From assembly GCA_029238935.1 (NCBI GenBank), contig JAQZBN010000013.1, positions 19,089 to 83,088 of the forward strand: a DNA stretch of 64,000 bases, in the 5' to 3' direction. Of the stretch, positions 9,029 through 18,526 are shown piece by piece. The DNA is from Herbinix sp. (lineage in GTDB: Bacteria > Bacillota > Clostridia > Lachnospirales > Lachnospiraceae). Each line of letters starts with the position of its first letter. The stretch's first letter is position 1. The position numbers were made by a program, and so were the translations under genes. Under the pieces are notes generated by a model. The model did no database searches. It saw only the letters and a program-made list of their open reading frames with translations, and was not told the origin of the DNA.

Positions 9029-10213
9029 ATGAAAATCAAAGTTGGAGTATTTTTTGGAGGAAAGAGTGTGGAGCATGAGGTTTCCATCATATCTGCTATT
9101 CAAGCAACTTATTCCTTTAACAAAGAGAAATACGAGATTATTCCCGTTTACATAACCAAAGAAAATCGAATGTTTGTAGGTGAAGAAATCGGCAAGATTG
9201 AAGCTTATAAGAACGTAAAAGGTCTGCTGAAGAACAGCAAGGAAATTATTTTAATTAATGAAAATAATAGATTAAATCTTGTATACTATCCAATTAAAAA
9301 GTTTGGTAACGCTGTATATGATTCCATTGATGTGGCATTTCCGATTGTTCATGGAACCAATGTGGAAGATGGTACCTTTCAGGGATATTTAAAACATTTG
9401 GGTATACCCTTTGTTGGCTGTGATGTATTAGCATCCGCAGTAGGTATGGATAAGTACGTAATGAAGACAATTTTAAAGGAAAGTGGTATTCCGGTACTGG
9501 ATTGCTGTTATTTTGATCAGAAGAGATATCAAAAGGATTCTGATACGATTATGGATGAGATAGAAGCTAAATTAGGTTATCCGGTTATCGTAAAACCTTC
9601 CAATCTTGGTTCAAGCGTAGGAATTAAAGTAGCCAGAGATAGAGATTCGTTATCTGAAGCATTGGAATATGCGTTCCAATATGCGAAGAAAGTACTTGTG
9701 GAACATGCGATCACAGCACTACGAGAGATTAATTGCTCCGTAATTGGTGATTATGAAGAAGCGCTTGCTTCTGAATGTGAAGAACCGATTACAACCGATG
9801 AAATATTAAGCTATGAAGATAAATATCTCTCCGGTGGGAAAGGAAATGGATCCAAGGGAATGTCGTCTACCAAACGTCAGCTACCGGCACAGATTACGAA
9901 AGAGCAGCGGGATACCATACGAGATCTGGCTGTAAGAACCTTCCAAGCATTGGATTGTAACGGAGTAGCCCGTATTGACTTAATGATTGATAAGGATACC
10001 GGAAAGATTTGGGTAAATGAGATTAATACCATTCCTGGCTCTCTGGCTTTTTATTTATGGGAAGCGTTAGGAATGAAATATATTGAGTTACTAGACCGTT
10101 GTGTAAGCCTGGCACTGAAAAGAGACAGAGAGAATAAAGAGATTGTGTATTCCTTTGATACGAACATCTTATCCGGTGTTTCCTTTGGTGGAATGAAAGG
10201 TCTGAAAGGATAA
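9029..10213 (+). CDS. ddl: D-alanine--D-alanine ligase family
   Basis: 'VGVFFGGKSVEHEVSIISA', 'PIVHGTNVEDGTFQGYLKHLGIPFVGCDVLASAVGMDK', 'VKPSNLGSSVGI', 'VNEINTIPGSLAFYLWEA'. Confidence 0.92.
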   Translation: MKIKVGVFFGGKSVEHEVSIISAIQATYSFNKEKYEIIPVYITKENRMFVGEEIGKIEAYKNVKGLLKNSKEIILINENNRLNLVYYPIKKFGNAVYDSIDVAFPIVHGTNVEDGTFQGYLKHLGIPFVGCDVLASAVGMDKYVMKTILKESGIPVLDCCYFDQKRYQKDSDTIMDEIEAKLGYPVIVKPSNLGSSVGIKVARDRDSLSEALEYAFQYAKKVLVEHAITALREINCSVIGDYEEALASECEEPITTDEILSYEDKYLSGGKGNGSKGMSSTKRQLPAQITKEQRDTIRDLAVRTFQALDCNGVARIDLMIDKDTGKIWVNEINTIPGSLAFYLWEALGMKYIELLDRCVSLALKRDRENKEIVYSFDTNILSGVSFGGMKGLKG

Positions 10214-10243
10214 TGATTTTTGTTAAAGTAAGATAGGAGTGAG

Positions 10244-10993
10244 ATGATGTATTATAGTCAGCCGATACCAAAGCTGGTTTTCCCTAATGTAAAGGAAGCA
10301 AACACATTGGAGAGTAATGAACCCCTCGTGGATTTTTACCAGATGAGTAAGGGCAATGATCGTATTTATCATGCCAAACCTATGTATTATCAGATGGGAG
10401 TTCATGGTGCATGCTCAAAATGCTATTTAAGGAAAACAGCAGCAGAAAAACTATTTCTGGCCGCATCCTTGTTGCCGGATGGGTTTAAGCTAAAGATATA
10501 TGATGCATGGAGACCTGCATTAGTACAACAAACGTTATATGACCAATATTACAGTATACAAAAAAGATTGCCACAGAATGCACATAAAACAGAAGAGGAG
10601 CTTCGTAATATAACGACGAAGTTCATTTCTTATCCCAGTAAAAATCCATTATTTCCGTTTGTACACTCTACAGGAGGAGCTGTAGACTTAACGATAGTGA
10701 ATGAACTAGGGGAAGAACTGGATATGGGCACCGGATTTGATGATTTTTCTGATAAGGCCAACACCTCTCATTATGAGGACAGTGTCCTAGCAACAGAACT
10801 TACCATGGAGAAAAATACATCTCATTTGATCCGTAACCATCGCCGATTACTCTATCATATTATGTCGGAAGCGGGATTTACGAATTTACCTTCCGAATGG
10901 TGGCATTACGATTATGGTGATCTGTTCTGGGGGTATTACAAAGAGAAACCATCCATTTATCAAGGTATATTTGAAATAACACAGGTAAATTAA
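10244..10993 (+). CDS. VanX-like D-Ala-D-Ala dipeptidase (M15D)
   Basis: 'KIYDAWRPALVQ', 'STGGAVDLTIV', 'MGTGFDDFSDKANTSHYE', 'SEWWHYDYGD' Zn-peptidase signature. Confidence 0.88.
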   Translation: MMYYSQPIPKLVFPNVKEANTLESNEPLVDFYQMSKGNDRIYHAKPMYYQMGVHGACSKCYLRKTAAEKLFLAASLLPDGFKLKIYDAWRPALVQQTLYDQYYSIQKRLPQNAHKTEEELRNITTKFISYPSKNPLFPFVHSTGGAVDLTIVNELGEELDMGTGFDDFSDKANTSHYEDSVLATELTMEKNTSHLIRNHRRLLYHIMSEAGFTNLPSEWWHYDYGDLFWGYYKEKPSIYQGIFEITQVN

Positions 10994-11046
10994 TAAGGAT
11001 AAAATAAATAAGAAAATTTAAAATAGGGTACATGGGAGGAAATCTT

Positions 11047-12144
11047 ATGTTAACACAGGAGAAAAAGGAGAAGAACCGGCGAGGTAGAAAATATGCTACG
11101 ATTATGCTTGCCTGTGTCTCTTTTATTGTTTGGCTGGTGATCCTTACAATTAAGTATTTTTTTACGGAGAGCAGAGGAATTTCATTTGATTTTAGTGGTC
11201 TCCTGGATGGGATTTTGGATAATCTCTTGGGTATCCTGCCTCCGATTATCATATTTAATTTTGCTTATGAGTATTTTACTCAGGAGTATGTTTCAGAAGA
11301 GATGTCGGAGCAGATAACACAGACCTTAATGAGCGATCCCAGAGCAATCTCCCGATTTGATAAGGAGGCAAAAAAGAAGTTCGTTCATACAACGCTTCTC
11401 TCGATGTTAAAGGAAGAACAGGGAAATATGGTTTATGAGATGATTAAACCATATATTGATTCTGAATATAACATAAGAAAATACTATAAATATAAGTTTA
11501 CCCTCAGTGAGTATCCGCAAAATCATAAGATTTTTTCTGGTCAGAAATATTACAGAGTACAAGAAAAATTAGCATATAAAAAACTTTATATTGCATCAAA
11601 TAAGTTTAGCAGTAATTTTAAAATAGGCTTTTTTATGGAAGAGATTGAATTAGACAGTGCTCTTAAGAATCAAACTTTCTTATTCCGGGAGGATCTGAAT
11701 ATTGCAGTTTCAGAGCTGAATCAATTAACTCAATTAAATGACAGCCAGAAAAGAGATTTTTTAATCAATGATATGAAGTTAAAGGTCTATATTGATAATA
11801 TAGAAGCAGCCATTAACTTTGTTCAAATCGATGAAAAAGGAATTTTGCTAGATATGCTATGTCAGCAAACAAATACAAGTGAAATCATGGTAGAAGTCGG
11901 TTTCCAAATGCCACAGTTAAAGACAAGAGGGAAAATATTTGCCTCCATTAGTGAACCAACCTTTAGTCCAAATATTGAACTTACCTATCCGGATGACAAG
12001 ATGAAAGTTATTATGATACCATTTTTAAACGGAAGTACTTCCAGTCAAGATGCTATGCATTATGAAGGTATCTGTGAAATCTTAGTTCAGGATGAATGGA
12101 TTATGCCTATGAGTGGTGTAACTTTTATTATTGAAATGAAATAA
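11047..12144 (+). CDS. Orphan membrane protein: two N-terminal TM segments plus about 280-aa soluble domain
   Basis: RBS GGGAGGA before ATG 11047 (ORF track starts at 11032); TM segments 'ATIMLACVSFIVWLVILTI' and 'LLGILPPIIIFNFAYEY'; family not recognised. Confidence 0.7.
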   Translation: MLTQEKKEKNRRGRKYATIMLACVSFIVWLVILTIKYFFTESRGISFDFSGLLDGILDNLLGILPPIIIFNFAYEYFTQEYVSEEMSEQITQTLMSDPRAISRFDKEAKKKFVHTTLLSMLKEEQGNMVYEMIKPYIDSEYNIRKYYKYKFTLSEYPQNHKIFSGQKYYRVQEKLAYKKLYIASNKFSSNFKIGFFMEEIELDSALKNQTFLFREDLNIAVSELNQLTQLNDSQKRDFLINDMKLKVYIDNIEAAINFVQIDEKGILLDMLCQQTNTSEIMVEVGFQMPQLKTRGKIFASISEPTFSPNIELTYPDDKMKVIMIPFLNGSTSSQDAMHYEGICEILVQDEWIMPMSGVTFIIEMK

Positions 12145-12192
12145 ATAGTTATAAAAATAAATAATGATAAAAAAGTAAATATCATACATACT

Positions 12193-12240
12193 AACAATAT
12201 AAGCATTTCTGAGTGTACAGAAATGCTTATATTGTTTTTA
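12193..12240 (+). terminator. Rho-independent terminator
   Basis: Perfect 19-bp hairpin AACAATATAAGCATTTCTG-AGTGTA-CAGAAATGCTTATATTGTT followed by TTTA. Confidence 0.9.
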
Positions 12241-12360
12241 GGAAGGTAAGAAAATTTACTATTTTATAGTATATAAATTTGTCATATCATCTATGAACTA
12301 TGGGACATTAGTACTATGAGGTGAATTATAGGGAAAATAGTGACATTTTCAATAAAAATG

Positions 12361-12389
12361 TTGACAAATGGAAATATATGGAATATATT
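12361..12389 (+). promoter_or_regulatory. Candidate sigma-A-type promoter
   Basis: TTGACA (12361-12366), 17-nt spacer, TATATT (12384-12389), upstream of the 118-aa ORF. Confidence 0.55.
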
Positions 12390-12440
12390 TACAGGGTATA
12401 GTAAATTAGTATTAGTTAATCCGTAGAAAGGAGGAATATC

Positions 12441-12797
12441 ATGTACAAAGGAGAGGAGTATAAGATGGATTTTGATATGCCAAATCCTATTAACTCTTTA
12501 TCTAATTATATGAAAGACGGATGCTATTACATATCACCCGAAATCTGCAAGGATATTATAATCGATGCTGGTGTCATTGGTGTTCATATGCCAAAGGCTG
12601 TGAAAAAGATACGATATCAAATGGATACACTCCACGTAATTGAAGATGTAATCCCTGCTTTCCGCTTAATGCAGAGGGAAGTGATGTCTTCCTATTCCAG
12701 CGAATTGGCTGAAAGTCTTGTTAAAGCGGCTGGCAGCGGCAAAGGACTTGAAATAGTAATTGGTTATCCAAAGGTTCTAATATGTAGCGTAAAATAA
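12441..12797 (+). CDS. Small protein of unknown function (118 aa)
   Basis: RBS AAAGGAGG upstream, own candidate promoter; no recognised family. Confidence 0.65.
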   Translation: MYKGEEYKMDFDMPNPINSLSNYMKDGCYYISPEICKDIIIDAGVIGVHMPKAVKKIRYQMDTLHVIEDVIPAFRLMQREVMSSYSSELAESLVKAAGSGKGLEIVIGYPKVLICSVK

Positions 12798-13017
12798 ATG
12801 AAAGTTCTTAGTCAATAATCTAAATTATCAAAGAGTGGTTCCCTAAACAAAAATTACCATAATAATTCTCACAAATGCTGTTAACAATATCATTACAAGC
12901 AAAACAAAACGAAATCAATCGCGGTTGATACTTAACATAAAAGCCGCTGAACCTACAAAAAATTGATTTTGTAAATTGGTTGCTTTGATACTAAAAATTA
13001 TGGAGGTGAAAATTATT

Positions 13018-13248
13018 ATGGCAAGTAACAATAACAATAGTGGTTCTAACAGAGCAGAAGTACCTCAGGCTAGAGAAGCATTAGATCGCTTCAAGATGGA
13101 AGTTGCTAATGAAATCGGTGTTCCGTTAAAACAAGGTTACAATGGTGACCTTACTAGCAAACAGAACGGTTCTGTAGGTGGAGAAATGGTTAGACGTATG
13201 ATCAGAAGACAGGAAGAATCCATGTCTGGAACATCAAGCCAACAGTAA
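13018..13248 (+). CDS. Alpha/beta-type small acid-soluble spore protein
   Basis: 'EALDRFKMEVANEIGVPLKQGYNGDLTSKQNGSVGGEMVRRMI' SASP signature; RBS TGGAGGTGA places start at 13018 rather than 12976. Confidence 0.93.
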   Translation: MASNNNNSGSNRAEVPQAREALDRFKMEVANEIGVPLKQGYNGDLTSKQNGSVGGEMVRRMIRRQEESMSGTSSQQ

Positions 13249-13276
13249 TCGGATAATGAATTAAACATGATTTAAA

Positions 13277-13317
13277 AACATCACCGATTGTGAAAACAAT
13301 CGGTGATGTTTGTTTTT
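13277..13317 (+). terminator. Rho-independent terminator after SASP gene
   Basis: ACATCACCGATTGT-GAAA-ACAATCGGTGATGT then TTGTTTTT. Confidence 0.9.
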
Positions 13318-13476
13318 GGGCTTTTATTCCTGGTTAAATCTAAAATCTGTAAAATATCAACTTCCTATTTCTAATATAATATGTTAAAATATAATTCGTT
13401 AAATTCTTGATAAATGAATTCGAGGCACATGGGATGTGAATAGAATAAATATATTATAGAAGAAGAGAAAGGGAGA

Positions 13477-14835
13477 ATGAATAACATGGGCAAGTATTTT
13501 GGAACAGATGGTTTTCGAGGAGAAGCAAATATTAATCTTACAGTAACACATGCTTATAAAGTAGGAAGATTCTTAGGTTATTATTATGGACAGGAGCATA
13601 AAGCAAAGATTGTTATTGGTAAAGACACAAGAAGATCCAGTTATATGTTTGAATACTCTTTAGTAGCAGGTCTTACTGCAAGTGGTGCAGATGTATATCT
13701 TCTCCATGTTACTACTACACCCAGTGTGTCTTATGTTGTACGTAGTGAAGGCTTTGATTGCGGTATTATGATTTCTGCAAGTCACAATCCATTTTATGAT
13801 AACGGAATCAAAGTAATTAATGGGAATGGTTATAAATTGGAAGCAGAAGTTGAAGATAAGATTGAAAAATACATAGATGAAGATAGAGATTCCCTTCCGT
13901 TTGCGACCGGTGAAAACATAGGAAGAACAATTGATTATGCAATGGGGAGAAATCGCTACATCGGATATTTAATTTCCTTAGCAACGAGATCATTTAAGGA
14001 TATGAAGGTTGGTCTTGATTTAGCCAATGGAGCAGCGACTTCTGTAGCCAAGGGAGTATTTGATGCTTTAGGTGCTAAGACCTACGTGATACATGGTGAA
14101 CCAAACGGAATTAACATCAATCAAGACTGTGGATCTACCCATATGAAAGAATTACAGAAGTTTGTGATAGAAAATAAGCTTGATGTGGGATTTGCTTACG
14201 ATGGAGATGCAGATCGATGTTTGGCAGTCGATGATAAAGGGAATATTATAGATGGAGATTTAATTCTTTACCTATGTGGCGTATATATGAAAGAACATAA
14301 TGATTTGGCTAATAACACCATAGTTACAACGATTATGTCAAATATCGGTCTTTACAAAGCACTGGATCAAAAAAATATCTCCTATGAGAAAACAGCCGTT
14401 GGTGATAAGTATGTATACGAAAATATGATGGCAAATGGTCACTCCATTGGTGGAGAGCAATCCGGTCATATTATCTTTAGTAAGCATGCTACTACCGGAG
14501 ATGGTATTCTTACTTCTTTAAAGATTATGGAAGTTATGTTGGAAAGTAAAAATACGTTATCTGAACTGCTTAAGGAGGTCGTATTATATCCACAACTTCT
14601 TAAAAACGTTAAGGTTGCAGATAAAAAGGCTGTAAAGGATGATCCTCAAGTAATCAAAGCTGTGTCAATGGTGGAAGAAGCTTTGGGAACGGACGGAAGA
14701 ATTCTTGTCAGAGAGAGTGGAACTGAACCGGTTATCCGTGTCATGGTAGAAGCCCAATCAGAAGACCTCTGTAAACAATACGCAGAACAGGTAATTCAGG
14801 TTATGAAAGACCAGGGACATGTAATATCTGCCTAA
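13477..14835 (+). CDS. glmM: Phosphoglucosamine mutase / phosphohexomutase
   Basis: 'KYFGTDGFRGEAN', 'ISASHNPFYDNGIKV', 'AYDGDADRCLAVD', 'RESGTEPVIRVMVE'. Confidence 0.85.
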   Translation: MNNMGKYFGTDGFRGEANINLTVTHAYKVGRFLGYYYGQEHKAKIVIGKDTRRSSYMFEYSLVAGLTASGADVYLLHVTTTPSVSYVVRSEGFDCGIMISASHNPFYDNGIKVINGNGYKLEAEVEDKIEKYIDEDRDSLPFATGENIGRTIDYAMGRNRYIGYLISLATRSFKDMKVGLDLANGAATSVAKGVFDALGAKTYVIHGEPNGININQDCGSTHMKELQKFVIENKLDVGFAYDGDADRCLAVDDKGNIIDGDLILYLCGVYMKEHNDLANNTIVTTIMSNIGLYKALDQKNISYEKTAVGDKYVYENMMANGHSIGGEQSGHIIFSKHATTGDGILTSLKIMEVMLESKNTLSELLKEVVLYPQLLKNVKVADKKAVKDDPQVIKAVSMVEEALGTDGRILVRESGTEPVIRVMVEAQSEDLCKQYAEQVIQVMKDQGHVISA

Positions 14836-15067
14836 GTTGGTAACAGGAGGATGGTTATAATAGACTAAAATGGTATCTATTTCCTCCTTTGTTTCTAACC
14901 TTTTTATAAAAATTAAAATTATGGTCTTTACAGAATAAATATGTTATAATATACTAATGTCAAATTGTCTGCACTTTGCAGACATAATGTACATTTACGA
15001 GGAGTACCAATTGATGACATTCTCCTGCGAAAATAATAATGTACATATCACAAGGAGGAAATAATCG

Positions 15068-16354
15068 ATGAGTTTACAGGTAGAAAAGTTAGAAAAAAAC
15101 ATGGCTAAGCTAACAATAGAGACATCAGCTGAGGAATTTGAAAGTGCCCTCGAGAAAGCATATGTAAAAAACAGAGGTAAGATTAATGTACAGGGCTTCC
15201 GTAAAGGAAAAGCACCTCGTGCAATTATCGAGAAAATGTATGGAAGCAGTATCTTCTATGAGGATGCAGCAAACGAAATCATTCCGGTAGAATACGAGAA
15301 GGCAGCGAAAGAAAGCGGTCTTGAAATCGTAGCTAGACCTGAAATTGATGTTGTTCAAGTAGAAAAAGGTAAGACTTTTATATTTACTGCTGAAGTTGCA
15401 TTAAAGCCAGAAGTTACTTTAGGTGAATACAAAGGAATTGAAGTAGAGAAAAAAGAAATCTTAGTTACCGAAGAAGATATTCTTGCTCAGATGGATAAAG
15501 AGCGTGAGCAGAATGCCAGAATGATTACAGTAGATAACAGAACAGTAGAACAAGATGACATAACATCCATCGATTTCGAGGGTTTTGTTGATGGAGTTCC
15601 TTTTGAAGGCGGTAAAGGCGAGAACTATTCCTTAACCATCGGATCTCATTCCTTCATTGATACCTTTGAAGATCAGTTAATCGGCAAACCAATCGGTGAA
15701 GAGATTGAAGTTAATGTAACTTTCCCTCAGGAATACCATGCAAAAGAATTAGCTGGAAAACCTGCTCTCTTTAAAGTAACTGTGAAAGAGATTAAAGTAA
15801 AAGAGCTTCCTGCTTTGGATGACGATTTTGCTCAGGACGTATCTGAATTTGATACTCTGGATGAATACAAAGAAAGTATCAAGGCTACAATAAAGGCTAA
15901 TAAAGAAAAAGAAGCAAAAAGAGAAGTAGAAGATACAATCGTAGATAAAATTGTAGAGAATGCTTCCATGGATATTCCGGCAGCAATGATATCAGCACAG
16001 GTAGAACAGATGGCTGATGAATTTGCTCAGAGAATGCAATATCAAGGACTTACTTTAGAACAATACTTCCAGTTCACAGGAATGGATGCAAAGAAATTTC
16101 TCGAGAACTTAAAACCTCAGGCATTAAAGCGTATTCAAACCAGATTAGTATTAGAAGCTATCGTTAAGGCTGAGAATATTACTGTATCTGATGAAGAAGT
16201 AGAGAAAGAATTAACAGAGATGGCGTCTATGTATCAGATGGAGATTGATAAATTAAAAGGTCTGATGGGCGAAAAAGAAAAAGAACAGATTATGATGGAT
16301 ATCGCTGTTCAAAAAGCAGTGGATGTAGTTGTTGACGCTGCAAAAGAAATATAA
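15068..16354 (+). CDS. tig: Trigger factor
   Basis: 'GFRKGKAPRAIIEKMYG', FKBP-like domain, upstream of clpP-clpX. Confidence 0.95.
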   Translation: MSLQVEKLEKNMAKLTIETSAEEFESALEKAYVKNRGKINVQGFRKGKAPRAIIEKMYGSSIFYEDAANEIIPVEYEKAAKESGLEIVARPEIDVVQVEKGKTFIFTAEVALKPEVTLGEYKGIEVEKKEILVTEEDILAQMDKEREQNARMITVDNRTVEQDDITSIDFEGFVDGVPFEGGKGENYSLTIGSHSFIDTFEDQLIGKPIGEEIEVNVTFPQEYHAKELAGKPALFKVTVKEIKVKELPALDDDFAQDVSEFDTLDEYKESIKATIKANKEKEAKREVEDTIVDKIVENASMDIPAAMISAQVEQMADEFAQRMQYQGLTLEQYFQFTGMDAKKFLENLKPQALKRIQTRLVLEAIVKAENITVSDEEVEKELTEMASMYQMEIDKLKGLMGEKEKEQIMMDIAVQKAVDVVVDAAKEI

Positions 16355-16393
16355 TAGAAACTTAGATTTTAAATGTGATAAGGAGGATAACGT

Positions 16394-16975
16394 ATGAGTT
16401 TAGTACCTTATGTCATTGAACAAACGAGCAGAGGCGAAAGAAGTTATGATATATATTCAAGACTGTTAAAGGAGAGAATTATTTTCCTGGGAGAGGAAGT
16501 AACCGATGTATCAGCCAGTGTGATTGTGGCTCAGTTACTTTTCTTAGAATCCGAAGACCCGGGAAAGGACATTAATCTTTATATTAATAGTCCTGGCGGA
16601 TCAGTTACCGCAGGTATGGCAATCTATGATACTATGAATTATATCAAATGTGATGTTTCAACCATTTGTATCGGTATGGCTGCAAGTATGGGAGCCTTCC
16701 TTCTCTCCGGCGGAGCAAAGGGCAAAAGATTTGCACTCCCTAATGCGGAAGTAATGATTCATCAGCCTTCCGGCGGTGCAAAAGGTCAAGCAACTGATAT
16801 CAAGATTGTTGCAGATAATATCATTAAGACAAGAAGAAAGTTAAACGAAATTTTAGCAAAAAATACCGGAAAACCGCTGGATATTATTGAAGTTGATACA
16901 GAGAGAGACTTTTATATGAGTGCGCAAGAAGCACTTGAGTACGGTATCATCGATAGTGTTATTACAAGCAGATAA
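16394..16975 (+). CDS. clpP: ATP-dependent Clp protease proteolytic subunit
   Basis: '[19 protein letters not shown]', '[11 protein letters not shown]', 'MIHQPSGG'. Confidence 0.97.
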   Translation: MSLVPYVIEQTSRGERSYDIYSRLLKERIIFLGEEVTDVSASVIVAQLLFLESEDPGKDINLYINSPGGSVTAGMAIYDTMNYIKCDVSTICIGMAASMGAFLLSGGAKGKRFALPNAEVMIHQPSGGAKGQATDIKIVADNIIKTRRKLNEILAKNTGKPLDIIEVDTERDFYMSAQEALEYGIIDSVITSR

Positions 16976-17021
16976 ATGTCAGGGTGTTTTTGCACTACAG
17001 AGAGAATGAGGTGAGTAGGCA

Positions 17022-18317
17022 TTGGCAATAAAAGTAGACGACAGAAAACAGCTGAGATGTTCCTTTTGCAATAAAACACAAGACCAGGTAAGAAAATTGA
17101 TTGCAGGCCCTGGTGTATATATCTGTGATGAATGCATCGAGATCTGCAGTGAAATCATTGAGGAAGAATTTGATGACGAAGCTGTGTCGAATACAGATAT
17201 TAACCTTCTAAAGCCGGCTGAAATAAAAAGCTTTTTAGACCAGCATGTAGTTGGACAGGATGACGCGAAGAAGGTTTTGGCTGTGTCCGTATATAATCAT
17301 TACAAAAGAGTGCTTTCGGAAAAAGACTTAGATGTTGAACTGCAAAAAAGTAATATTCTGATGATTGGTCCAACCGGATCTGGTAAGACATATTTAGCAC
17401 AAACCCTTGCAAAATTGTTAAATGTACCATTTGCAATCGCAGATGCTACTGCTTTAACAGAGGCAGGTTATGTAGGTGAAGATGTTGAAAATATCCTGTT
17501 AAAAATCATTCAGGCTGCGGATTTTGATATCGAACGGGCAGAATACGGAATCATTTATATTGATGAGATAGATAAGATTACAAGAAAATCAGAGAATACC
17601 TCCATTACCAGAGATGTATCCGGTGAAGGTGTTCAACAGGCTCTTTTAAAAATTCTGGAAGGTACGGTAGCATCCGTACCACCACAGGGTGGTAGGAAGC
17701 ATCCACATCAGGAATTCATACAGATCGATACGACGAATATCTTATTTATCTGTGGTGGTGCTTTTGATGGTTTGGAAAAGATTATTGAAGCAAGAATTGG
17801 TCAGAAATCCATCGGCTTTAATGCACAGATCACAGAGAAGCAAAAGAATAATGTTGGTGAGCTGTTCCGTCAGGTAATGCCCCAGGATTTCATTAAGTTT
17901 GGCTTAATTCCAGAGTTTGTAGGCCGTGTGCCGGTCGGCGTAGCACTGGATATGCTGGATGAAGAGGCATTAATTCGCATATTAACTCAACCAAAGAATG
18001 CAATTACCAAGCAATATAAGAAGCTGTTTGAATTAGACGGTGTCGAACTTGAATTTGAAGAAGATGCACTTGCTGAAATTGCAAAGCAATCCTTCAAGAG
18101 AAAGATCGGTGCCAGAGGTCTTAGAGCTATTATGGAAGCAGTTATGATGGATTCAATGTATAATCTTCCTTCGGATACGAAAGCGATCAAATGCATTATT
18201 ACAAAAGAAGCAGTATTAGGAACTGAGCAGCCCAAGGTAATTTTATCAGACGATAATGTTGCAAGGAAAGCGATTGCAAAGCGGTCTTCTAAGAAAAGTA
18301 AGGATGAAATAGCTTAG
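17022..18317 (+). CDS. clpX: ATP-dependent Clp protease ATP-binding subunit ClpX (TTG start)
   Basis: N-terminal C4 zinc finger 'CSFCNKTQ...CDECIEIC', Walker A 'GPTGSGKT', 'IYIDEIDKI'. Confidence 0.97.
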   Translation: MAIKVDDRKQLRCSFCNKTQDQVRKLIAGPGVYICDECIEICSEIIEEEFDDEAVSNTDINLLKPAEIKSFLDQHVVGQDDAKKVLAVSVYNHYKRVLSEKDLDVELQKSNILMIGPTGSGKTYLAQTLAKLLNVPFAIADATALTEAGYVGEDVENILLKIIQAADFDIERAEYGIIYIDEIDKITRKSENTSITRDVSGEGVQQALLKILEGTVASVPPQGGRKHPHQEFIQIDTTNILFICGGAFDGLEKIIEARIGQKSIGFNAQITEKQKNNVGELFRQVMPQDFIKFGLIPEFVGRVPVGVALDMLDEEALIRILTQPKNAITKQYKKLFELDGVELEFEEDALAEIAKQSFKRKIGARGLRAIMEAVMMDSMYNLPSDTKAIKCIITKEAVLGTEQPKVILSDDNVARKAIAKRSSKKSKDEIA

Positions 18318-18420
18318 TATTCTGATTTCTTGATACTAGGATGAATGGATAAGATAAATTAATGAAATCCTATAGACAAGATGATTTAGAAAATGAATTA
18401 ACTTGTCACGAATAAAAATA

Positions 18421-18470
18421 AAGCCTGCCGCCGATGAGTTAATTCTGCCGGTGTCAGGCTTTTCTTTTTG
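18421..18470 (+). terminator. Rho-independent terminator after clpX
   Basis: AAGCCTG...CAGGCTT hairpin with inner pairing, then TTTCTTTTT. Confidence 0.7.
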
Positions 18471-18526
18471 ATAGTTACAATAGATGATATAGATGAAATA
18501 CCCAGTAGAAGAGGAGTGTTTAGAAG

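Noticed and set aside
9029-10993. Complete VanA/VanB-type glycopeptide resistance cluster
   Set aside because: No VanR, VanS or VanH found nearby and Ddl has KY rather than a D-lactate-type signature; only a partial functional resemblance is supportable.
12976-13017. N-terminal extension of SASP ORF (MVALILKIMEVKII)
   Set aside because: The RBS TGGAGGTGA lies inside this extension and fits the ATG at 13018.
14835-14905. Possible terminator after glmM (AGGAGGA...TCCTCCT)
   Set aside because: Stem is interrupted with a long loop; not convincing enough to list as a feature.
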